Below, one piece after another: positions 7,639-14,094 of a stretch of 20,603 nucleotides of DNA. A program made the translations under genes and the position numbers. The stretch is from the IMG/VR virus record IMGVR_UViG_3300017763_000270, positions 1-20,603 of that record. The stretch is one strand, 5' to 3'. The first letter of the stretch is position 1. Each line of letters begins with the position of its first letter. The notes beneath the pieces were generated by a model. It ran no database searches and was not told the DNA's origin. It worked only from the letters and a program-made list of their open reading frames with translations. This DNA comes from a virus.

Positions 7639-8100
7639 ATGGCTACATTAACTACAAATAAAAACTTTCTATCACCTGTAGGGTTTCAATTTACTATTGA
7701 TCGTAATAAGTTTGCGAACATAGAATATTTTTGCACTGCAGTAAATTTACCTTCATTAGCATTAGGTAGTGTTGATATACCTTATAAAGGTGTTGCACTC
7801 AGTGAAGCTGGTAACAGATTAGAATTTGGCGATTTAAGTTTAACATTTAACGTCACAGAAGACCTAGATAACTATATAGAGACATACAATTGGATGCATG
7901 ATTTTGTTAATAACAAAGGTGATTTCAAGGAAGATGCTACTCTATTAATCTTAAACTCTCACAATAATCTATCCAAGGAAGTGAGATTTAACGGAATTTT
8001 TCCAACATCACTAGATGCTTTGGAATTTGATACAACAGCTGGAGTTGAATATTTAAAAGCTACTGTTACATTTGAATACACTTCGTACGAATTCAAATAA
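7639..8100 (+). CDS. gp19-family tail tube-like protein
   Basis: This 153-residue protein (MATLTTNKNFLSPVGFQF...) has the tail-tube layout: an N-terminal strand, AVNLPSLALGSVDIP, EFGDLSLTFNVTED, and a C-terminal FNGIFPTSLDALEFD...ATVTFEYTSYEF that parallels the FPTNVGAIELSYD...QIQYWE end of gp19 in this window. It is therefore probably a tube-domain paralogue such as a tube initiator, tube terminator or tail-completion protein. In marine T4-like phages the slot between 23 and uvsY holds a tail gene often labelled gene 3; I cannot confirm that identity. The ATG at 7639 is preferred over the upstream TTG at 7621 because that lies in the terminator. No Shine-Dalgarno is present. Confidence 0.8.
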   Translation: MATLTTNKNFLSPVGFQFTIDRNKFANIEYFCTAVNLPSLALGSVDIPYKGVALSEAGNRLEFGDLSLTFNVTEDLDNYIETYNWMHDFVNNKGDFKEDATLLILNSHNNLSKEVRFNGIFPTSLDALEFDTTAGVEYLKATVTFEYTSYEFK

Positions 8101-8103
8101 GCC

Positions 8104-8133
8104 CTGTACTTTTAAATCGTCTTATGGTATAAT
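8104..8133 (+). promoter_or_regulatory. CTGTAC-type early/middle promoter of uvsY-uvsW (P1)
   Basis: CTGTAC (8104-8109), 18 bases, then TATAAT (8128-8133) preceded by TGG (extended -10). The predicted start is near 8140, about 19 bases before uvsY. It is one of six copies with identical spacing in the window. Confidence 0.85.
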
Positions 8134-8158
8134 ATATACTATATGATATGAGGATATT

Positions 8159-8605
8159 ATGAATAATTTAGAAAAAATATTAGAAATGTGGAAAAAAGAT
8201 TCTGAGATAAAGGATCTTGCTCTTGATGAATCATCTCGCGACTCAGCGAAGTTACATGGCAAATACCTAGAATTACTTAGTGTTAATCGTCTAAAACTCA
8301 AAAAACTTGAACTTGAATTTAAAGTGCTACTTAAGGACAAATGGTCGCATTATAACGGCAAATTGAGTCAAGAAGAAATGGACGAAAAGGGATGGGATTA
8401 TAACCCATTAAATGGACTTACTGTACTTAAAGGCGACATGGATAAATTTTATGATTCAGATCCACTAATTCAAGAACATCAAGCCAAGATGCAATACTCT
8501 CAAGAGATATGTGATACATTAAAAGAGATATTAGAAAATATAAAATGGCGACATCAAACTATTAAAAACATGATTGAATGGAGAAAATTCACTAGCGGAA
8601 TCTAA
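8159..8605 (+). CDS. uvsY: Recombination mediator protein UvsY
   Basis: This 148-residue protein (T4 UvsY 137) loads UvsX recombinase onto single-stranded DNA coated with gp32. It shares the UvsY pattern: an N-terminal helix (NLEKILEMWKKDSEI), a basic middle with KLKKLELEFKVLLKDKWSHYNGK (T4: KKVALKARLDYYSGR), and a C-terminal helix ending KWRHQTIKNMIEWRKFTSG (T4: IKHIQDMRAFEAG). GAGG at 8150-8153 is the ribosome site. Its TAA overlaps the uvsW ATG (TAATG), so the two are translationally coupled. UvsX itself is not in the window. Confidence 0.93.
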   Translation: MNNLEKILEMWKKDSEIKDLALDESSRDSAKLHGKYLELLSVNRLKLKKLELEFKVLLKDKWSHYNGKLSQEEMDEKGWDYNPLNGLTVLKGDMDKFYDSDPLIQEHQAKMQYSQEICDTLKEILENIKWRHQTIKNMIEWRKFTSGI

Positions 8606-10113
8606 TGGATAGCATCAAAGTTAAAAAGAAAAACGAAGCTTTTCTTGAGATAAAAACAGAACCAAGTATAGAACAAGAGTTATCAGAACACTTTTGTTTT
8701 TATGTGCCAGGCTACAAGTTTATGCCAGCGTATAAAAACAGAATGTGGGATGGTAAAATACGGTTATATGACCTAAGAAAGAAGGTTTTATATACTGGTT
8801 TATTTGAGTATCTTAAGGAGTTTGCAGATGTAAGAAATTACGACATTTTGGTAGATAACGATGCCTTCTATGGAAGGCCTGACACGGTCCTTGACCACGA
8901 CCTAGATGCGTTTTTAAGTGAAATACGGCTTAGCGTGAACGGAGAGGGTATAACCCCTCGCGATTACCAACTTACGGCACTCTCGCTCTTGCTAGCAAAA
9001 ACTAAAAGCCTTTTACTATCACCTACTGCATCTGGAAAGAGTTTAATCATATATTTAGCTTTGAGATATTACCTTGAAATGTACGACAACGATGTGTTAA
9101 TAATAGTCCCTACTACTTCACTTGTAGAACAAATGTATTCTGATTTTGCAGACTATTCTCAATTTGATGAGTGGGAAGCATCAAACGAATGCCATAGGAT
9201 ATACGCAGGTAAAGATAAATATCATTTCAAAGAACGAGTTACTATTACTACATGGCAATCGATTTATAAGGAAAGCCATTCGTGGTTTCAAAGATACGGT
9301 ATGGTAATAGGAGATGAGGCACATAACTTTAAGGCTAAATCGCTAACAGCAATATTAGAAAAATGTACTGAAGCTCAATACAGAATAGGAACTACTGGAA
9401 CATTAGATGGAACACAAACTCATCAGTTAGTATTAGAAGGTTTATTTGGACCAGTTTATAAAGTCACTACGACTAAAGAACTTATAGATAATAAGGCATT
9501 AGCAGATTTAGATATTAAGATCTTATTATTAAAATATAAAGAAGAAATATGCAGGCAAGTTGTTAAAAACAAATACCAAGAAGAAATAGATTTTATTGTT
9601 AAGTATAGCCCTCGAAATAATTTTATATCTAATCTTGCACTTGATCAGGATGGTAATACATTAATACTATTTCAATTTGTAGAAAAGCATGGAAAGCCTT
9701 TGCATACTATGCTATCGGATAAGCTAGAAGCTAATGGTCGCAAATCACGTAAGCTATTTTATGTATCGGGAGAAACAGATGTCGACACGAGAGAGAAAAT
9801 CAGGGAGATTACTGAGACACAGGAAGATGCCATTATTGTTGCTTCCATGGGCACTTTTTCTACAGGGATTAATATTAAGCGTCTTCATAACATTATATTT
9901 GCTTCACCAAGTAAAAGTCAAATTAGAGTCCTTCAGTCAATAGGAAGAGGATTAAGAAAAACAAAAGATGGTAAAAGTACGCAAGTTTTTGATATAGCTG
10001 ATGATATGCATTGGAAATCTAAAAAGAATTATACATTACAGCATGCAGCTGTGAGAATTAAAATATATAGTAAAGAAAAGTTTAAGTACGAGATACATGA
10101 GATTAACATATAA
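8605..10113 (+). CDS. uvsW: UvsW DNA/RNA helicase
   Basis: This 502-residue SF2 helicase (T4 UvsW 503) unwinds branched DNA and R-loops and, in T4, shuts off origin-dependent replication. An N-terminal recognition domain (residues 1-110, with MPAYKNRMWDGKIRLYD) precedes the motor: Walker A SPTASGKS (139-146), DEAH (237-240), a TTGTLDG motif III region, and motif VI QSIGRGLRKT (444-453). It overlaps uvsY by one base and lacks a strong ribosome site of its own. A GC-rich patch (60 of 120 bases at 8881-9000, against 27 of 120 at 9481-9600) suggests mosaic ancestry. Its stop codon lies inside the next late promoter. Confidence 0.96.
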   Translation: MDSIKVKKKNEAFLEIKTEPSIEQELSEHFCFYVPGYKFMPAYKNRMWDGKIRLYDLRKKVLYTGLFEYLKEFADVRNYDILVDNDAFYGRPDTVLDHDLDAFLSEIRLSVNGEGITPRDYQLTALSLLLAKTKSLLLSPTASGKSLIIYLALRYYLEMYDNDVLIIVPTTSLVEQMYSDFADYSQFDEWEASNECHRIYAGKDKYHFKERVTITTWQSIYKESHSWFQRYGMVIGDEAHNFKAKSLTAILEKCTEAQYRIGTTGTLDGTQTHQLVLEGLFGPVYKVTTTKELIDNKALADLDIKILLLKYKEEICRQVVKNKYQEEIDFIVKYSPRNNFISNLALDQDGNTLILFQFVEKHGKPLHTMLSDKLEANGRKSRKLFYVSGETDVDTREKIREITETQEDAIIVASMGTFSTGINIKRLHNIIFASPSKSQIRVLQSIGRGLRKTKDGKSTQVFDIADDMHWKSKKNYTLQHAAVRIKIYSKEKFKYEIHEINI

Positions 10114-10116
10114 ATA
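10109..10116 (+). promoter_or_regulatory. T4-type late promoter overlapping the uvsW stop, five bases before an ATG
   Basis: An exact TATAAATA contains the uvsW TAA. The bases GTAGT separate it from the ATG at 10122, the same five-base spacing as at 7626-7639, which predicts a leaderless late mRNA. Confidence 0.8.
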
Positions 10117-10121
10117 GTAGT

Positions 10122-10523
10122 ATGGAAGGTAATTTAGATATTAGACATATTAAAATGATTAATGGAGATGAAATATTAGCTCTTGTTAATCAAAATAACG
10201 AAAGCAATTATTTGATTGAAAGGCCAGTATTGCTTAATCAAAACATGCTAGGTGGATATACATTATCCCCTTGGTTTCCTTTTACTAAAGCTTCCTTATT
10301 TAAGATTATGAAAAATAGAATCATCGCATCAGTTAAGATCGATGAAAACGTACAACAAAACTATATTAACTTCGTGTTACAGAAGAATCAACCAGAGGCT
10401 AAAATTGAGTCGAATACTGAGTTGTTTGAGAAGTATCGCGATATGTTAAAAGACGAGTATACTATGGAAGAAGAATATGATGATGAATCAGCTGTTGAAG
10501 ATAAGCCTGAAACTATACATTAG
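10122..10523 (+). CDS. LSm/Hfq-like small phage protein (hypothetical)
   Basis: This 133-residue protein has the N-terminal pattern IRHIKMINGDEILALVNQNNESNYLIERPVLL, which resembles the Sm-like (LSm) fold of phage proteins: a strand, a 'NGDEI' turn, a curved strand and 'xxPV'. It is followed by GGYTLSPWFPFTKASLFKI and an acidic tail (EEEYDDESAVEDKPE). Proteins of this type are common beside uvsW and 55 in marine T4-like phages. An RNA-binding or RNA-polymerase-linked role is conceivable but unproven. No Shine-Dalgarno precedes the ATG. The leftward CTGTAC promoter at 10556-10585 would make RNA antisense to its 3' end. Confidence 0.75.
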   Translation: MEGNLDIRHIKMINGDEILALVNQNNESNYLIERPVLLNQNMLGGYTLSPWFPFTKASLFKIMKNRIIASVKIDENVQQNYINFVLQKNQPEAKIESNTELFEKYRDMLKDEYTMEEEYDDESAVEDKPETIH

Positions 10524-10555
10524 TCTATACTATTCCCTCCCCGGTATGCTATATT

Positions 10556-10585
10556 ATTATATCATATAAAATGCGTTTTGTACAG
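10556..10585 (-). promoter_or_regulatory. Leftward CTGTAC-type promoter (antisense)
   Basis: Read on the minus strand: CTGTAC (10585-10580), 18 bases, then TATAAT (10561-10556) preceded by TGA. All elements and spacing match the five rightward copies. The predicted start is near 10549. No minus-strand gene of reasonable size lies ahead, so the product would be an antisense or small RNA over the LSm-like gene and possibly uvsW. Confidence 0.7.
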
Positions 10586-10608
10586 TGTTTTCTGCAAATA
10601 AATTAAAC

Positions 10609-10638
10609 CTGTACATTTCATTAAAAGTATGGTATAAT
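10609..10638 (+). promoter_or_regulatory. CTGTAC-type early/middle promoter of gene 55 (P2)
   Basis: CTGTAC (10609-10614), 18 bases, TATAAT (10633-10638) with TGG before it. The start is predicted near 10645, 17 bases before the gp55 ATG. It is back to back with the leftward copy, with 23 bases between the two CTGTAC boxes. Confidence 0.87.
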
Positions 10639-10661
10639 ACTAATAATTATGGAGAATACTA

Positions 10662-11222
10662 ATGAGTAAAAATAAAGCACATTATATTAACAACAAAGAA
10701 TTTTCATTAGCTGTTGTTGACTATGTTAGCGAAAAGAACCAAGCAGCATCCGAAGATAAAGAACTACCAAAAGTTACAGATTATATTGCAAGATGTTTTA
10801 TTAAAATTGCAGAAGGCCTATCTCATAGACCGAACTTTGTGAGGTATACCTATCGTGAAGAAATGGTAATGGATGCAGTTGAAAATTGCTTAAGAGCTAT
10901 AGGAAACTATAATCTTGAGACTGCAACAAGAACGGGTAAACCAAACGCCTTTTCATATTTCACACAAATTTGTTACTTTGCTTTTATCCGAAGAATCACT
11001 AAGGAAAAGAAGCAACAAGATATTAAGTTTAGATTTATTGAAAAAATGGGTATTGAGGAATTTGTAGAAGCTGGAATGGATAATGAAATGGCTCAGGAAA
11101 CCATGGCCTATGTAGATACTTTAAGACAAAGAATATCACAGGTAAGAGATAAAGATACCAAGATTAAGAAATTTGCAAAAGAAGAAAAGGCTCGTGAAAA
11201 ACTAGAGCTATTCATGAGGTAA
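10662..11222 (+). CDS. 55: Late-transcription sigma factor gp55
   Basis: This 186-residue protein (T4 gp55 185) is the divergent sigma factor that directs host RNA polymerase to TATAAATA late promoters. The similarity to T4 gp55 runs through the N terminus (YINNKEFSLAVVDY vs YVNNKELLQAIIDW), AEGLSHRPNFVRYTYREEMVMDAVENCLRAIGNY (T4: [36 protein letters not shown]) and NAFSYFTQICYFAFIRRITKEKK (T4: [23 protein letters not shown]). The C terminus ends KLELFMR, a hydrophobic-acidic tail like the clamp-binding end of T4 gp55 (SLDFLYE). GGAG at 10651-10654 is the ribosome site. It leads the 55-47-46 operon. Confidence 0.95.
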   Translation: MSKNKAHYINNKEFSLAVVDYVSEKNQAASEDKELPKVTDYIARCFIKIAEGLSHRPNFVRYTYREEMVMDAVENCLRAIGNYNLETATRTGKPNAFSYFTQICYFAFIRRITKEKKQQDIKFRFIEKMGIEEFVEAGMDNEMAQETMAYVDTLRQRISQVRDKDTKIKKFAKEEKAREKLELFMR

Positions 11223-11225
11223 TTA

Positions 11226-12287
11226 ATGAAAGTAGCTATATTAAATGACACCCATTGTGGTGTTAGAAATTCATCGGATATATTTCTTAACTATAATGAT
11301 AGATTCTATACTGAAGTATTTTTCCCTTATCTTAAAAAACACAATATAACACAAATACTCCATTTAGGAGATTACTATGAGCATAGAAAGTTTGTTAACT
11401 TTAAAGCACTTAATGCTAATCGTAAACATTTTCTTGAGCCTATGCGTGATATGGGTATTACTATGGATATTATTCCTGGTAATCATGATGTTTACTTTAA
11501 AAATACAAATGAATTATGCTCTCTTAAGGAACTTCTTGGTTACTTTACTACAAATGTAAATATTATAATGAAACCTAAAGTTCTAGATTATGACGGCTGT
11601 AAAGTTGCAGTTATCCCTTGGATCAATAACTCTAATTACGAAGAATACACAAAATGGGCTTTGCAATGTGAAGCTTCAATACTTGGAGCTCATCTCGAGC
11701 TAAAAGGATTTGACATGATGGCAGGAGTACCTAATCCACACGGAATGAATGCTGATGTGTTTTCTAGATTTGAAATGGTTCTATCAGGGCATTTTCATAC
11801 TAAATCAAGTCGAGACAATGTACACTATCTAGGATCACAAATGGAATTTACTTGGGCAGATGTAGATGATCCTAAATTTTTCCACGTATTAGATACAGAT
11901 ACTAGAGAAATTGAAGCAGTTCGTAATCCAATTACTATGTTTAAAAAGGTAATCTATGATGATTCTAAACATAATTATGATAATATAGATATGAGCCAAT
12001 TTGAAAATAAATTCATAAAACTAATTGTAATTAATAAAAACGATTTGTATATGTTTGATAAATTTGTTGATAAACTACAAAGCGTAAATACATATGAATT
12101 AAAAATAGCAGAAAGCTTTGAAGAATATCTAGGCGACAATGTCGAAGACGAAAAGGTTTCACTAGAGGATACTACTGAACTATTAGATTCCTATGTTGAA
12201 GCGGTTGACACAGATTTGGATAAAGAACACATTAAAATAGAATTAAGAAAGCTTTATACTGAAGCACAAAACCTCGAGGTAGTATAA
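11226..12287 (+). CDS. 47: Recombination endonuclease subunit gp47 (Mre11-like)
   Basis: This 353-residue metallophosphoesterase (T4 gp47 339) forms with gp46 the nuclease that resects double-strand ends for recombination-dependent replication. The metal-binding motifs are in order: NDTH (7-10), LGDY (47-50), GNHD (85-88), GAHLE (154-158) and GHFHT (188-192). The C-terminal part is acidic and helical and probably carries the gp46-binding region. The ATG lies three bases after the gp55 stop with no strong ribosome site, so translational coupling is likely. Confidence 0.96.
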   Translation: MKVAILNDTHCGVRNSSDIFLNYNDRFYTEVFFPYLKKHNITQILHLGDYYEHRKFVNFKALNANRKHFLEPMRDMGITMDIIPGNHDVYFKNTNELCSLKELLGYFTTNVNIIMKPKVLDYDGCKVAVIPWINNSNYEEYTKWALQCEASILGAHLELKGFDMMAGVPNPHGMNADVFSRFEMVLSGHFHTKSSRDNVHYLGSQMEFTWADVDDPKFFHVLDTDTREIEAVRNPITMFKKVIYDDSKHNYDNIDMSQFENKFIKLIVINKNDLYMFDKFVDKLQSVNTYELKIAESFEEYLGDNVEDEKVSLEDTTELLDSYVEAVDTDLDKEHIKIELRKLYTEAQNLEVV

Positions 12288-12293
12288 TATAGT

Positions 12294-14009
12294 ATGATAC
12301 ATTTTAAATCGGTTTCATGGAAAAACTTTTTATCCACTGGAAACGATCCTATAACAATAGATCTAACTAAATCACCAACAACATTAATTGTAGGACAAAA
12401 CGGGGCCGGTAAATCCACGTTACTTGATGCTTTATCATTTGGTTTATTTGGTAAACCACATAGAGACATTAATAAAAAGCAATTAATGAATTCAATTAAT
12501 AGAAAGAATACAGAAGTTACAGTTAATTTTGATATTGGTGGTTCGCAATTTAAAATAGTTAGATCAATAAAACCAACAAAGTTTGAGATTTGGCAAAATG
12601 GCAATATGATAAATCAAGCTTCAAATGTAAGAGATTATCAAAAATATTTAGAAAGCAATATCCTTAAACTAAACCATAAAAGTTTCCACCAAGTAGTTGT
12701 ATTAGGAAGTAGCTCATTCATTCCATTTATGCAACTACCAGCGTGGTCTAGACGCTCTGTCATTGAAGATCTATTGGATATTAATATTTTTTCTAAAATG
12801 AATCAATTGCTTAAAGAAAGAAATGCAAAGATTAGAGAAGACTTAATTGATATAAACCATAACATCGATTTATTTAAAACTAAGATAGATTCACAATCTA
12901 AATATATAAAAGATTTACAATTTCTAAACGATGAGCAAATAGAAAAGAAACGAGAATCAATAGAAGTTTATAAAGAAGAGATCAAGGAAATATTTGAAGA
13001 ATCAAAGGATCTAGGAAAAAACTTAACTACAATGTTAGCTGGCGAAGAAAAAGAGTATAAGACCTTTAATGATAAAATGTCCGACGTAAAAGCTTATGAT
13101 AAAGATTTTAAAAACCAAATTAGATCTTTAGTAGAAGATGCAAGATTCTTTGAAGAAAACGATAATTGTCCAACATGTGAACAAGAAATTACTATAGAAA
13201 TTAAAGAAACAAAACTAGGCGATTTAAAGCTAAAAGCTAAAAACGTACAAGATCAACAAACACAATTAGTAAAAGAAGTTAATACATTAGAAAAAGAAGG
13301 TAAGGAAATTCTTAACAATCTAAATCTATTAAGACAAAAGCAGCAACGAATAAATGCTAATAACGAAAAGATAACGTTATTGCAAAAAGAAGTAGGAAAA
13401 ACACAAAAGGAAATAGATAGTTTACAGAATCAAACTGGCGATGTAAAAACTGCAAAGAGTGAACTAAGCTCTTTAAGAAAAAAGAAAGAAAGTACAACTG
13501 AAAAGAAATTAGCTTATGTTGAAGAGAGAACATATAATGAAGTTATAGGCGAAATGCTTAAAGATACTGGAATTAAAACAAAAGTAATTAAACAGTATTT
13601 ACCAGTAATGAATCGTCTTATTAATCAATATTTACAAGTATTAGATTTCTTTGTAGCATTCCATTTAGATGAAAATTTTAGTGAAACGATTAGATCAAGA
13701 CACAGGGATTCATTTAACTATGCATCATTTAGTGAAGGTGAGAAACAAAGAATTGATTTAGCACTACTCTTTACATGGAGGCAAATAGCTAAAATGAAAA
13801 ATAGTGCATCAACTAATCTATTAGTATTGGATGAAACTTTTGATTCTAGTTTAGATATGGATGGCATTGATAATCTTACAAAAATATTGGATACGCTAGA
13901 GGATGGTTCTAATGTATTCATCATATCACATAAAGGCGATGTATTAGAGAATAAATTTAGAAGTAAAATAGAATTCTTTAAAGACAGAAACTTTTCCAAA
14001 ATAAAATAA
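12294..14009 (+). CDS. 46: Recombination endonuclease subunit gp46 (Rad50/SbcC-like)
   Basis: This 571-residue SMC-like ATPase (T4 gp46 560) is the partner of gp47. It shows Walker A GQNGAGKS (34-41), a Q-loop region near QVVVLGSSSFIPF, a first coiled coil, a zinc hook CPTC (292-295), a returning coiled coil (about 305-405), the ABC signature FSEGEKQ (479-485), Walker B LLVLDETFD (509-517) and a C-terminal ISHKGD switch. All functional motifs are intact. The ATG comes six bases after the gp47 stop. No clear Shine-Dalgarno is near (GAGG is about 15 bases upstream). The next promoter begins about 26 bases after its stop. Confidence 0.97.
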   Translation: MIHFKSVSWKNFLSTGNDPITIDLTKSPTTLIVGQNGAGKSTLLDALSFGLFGKPHRDINKKQLMNSINRKNTEVTVNFDIGGSQFKIVRSIKPTKFEIWQNGNMINQASNVRDYQKYLESNILKLNHKSFHQVVVLGSSSFIPFMQLPAWSRRSVIEDLLDINIFSKMNQLLKERNAKIREDLIDINHNIDLFKTKIDSQSKYIKDLQFLNDEQIEKKRESIEVYKEEIKEIFEESKDLGKNLTTMLAGEEKEYKTFNDKMSDVKAYDKDFKNQIRSLVEDARFFEENDNCPTCEQEITIEIKETKLGDLKLKAKNVQDQQTQLVKEVNTLEKEGKEILNNLNLLRQKQQRINANNEKITLLQKEVGKTQKEIDSLQNQTGDVKTAKSELSSLRKKKESTTEKKLAYVEERTYNEVIGEMLKDTGIKTKVIKQYLPVMNRLINQYLQVLDFFVAFHLDENFSETIRSRHRDSFNYASFSEGEKQRIDLALLFTWRQIAKMKNSASTNLLVLDETFDSSLDMDGIDNLTKILDTLEDGSNVFIISHKGDVLENKFRSKIEFFKDRNFSKIK

Positions 14010-14010
14010 A

Positions 14011-14041
14011 TCTGCAAAATAAATGCAGAAAACACTGTACA
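14011..14041 (+). repeat. 29-base repeat upstream of the CobT-like gene (copy 1)
   Basis: Bases 14013-14041 are identical to 16277-16305 and contain an A-rich stretch, a TGCAGAAAACA core and the CTGTAC box. Twenty bases of it (14024-14043) recur inverted at 10577-10596. In this copy TCTGCA (14011-14016) and TGCAGA (14024-14029) form a perfect inverted repeat around AAATAAA, a possible protein-binding site or weak hairpin. Confidence 0.85.
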
Positions 14042-14064
14042 AATGTGCCCAAACCTGGTACAAT
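14035..14064 (+). promoter_or_regulatory. CTGTAC-type early/middle promoter of the CobT-like gene (P3)
   Basis: CTGTAC (14035-14040), 18 bases, TACAAT (14059-14064) with TGG before it. The predicted start is near 14071, followed by AAAAGGAG (14081-14088). A near-late box TATAAATT lies at 14070-14077 and may add late expression. Confidence 0.83.
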
Positions 14065-14094
14065 ACATATATAAATTAATAAAAGGAGTGAACT

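Noticed and set aside
8422-8445. CTGTAC inside uvsY
   Set aside because: No -10 box at the 18-base spacing; coding sequence only.
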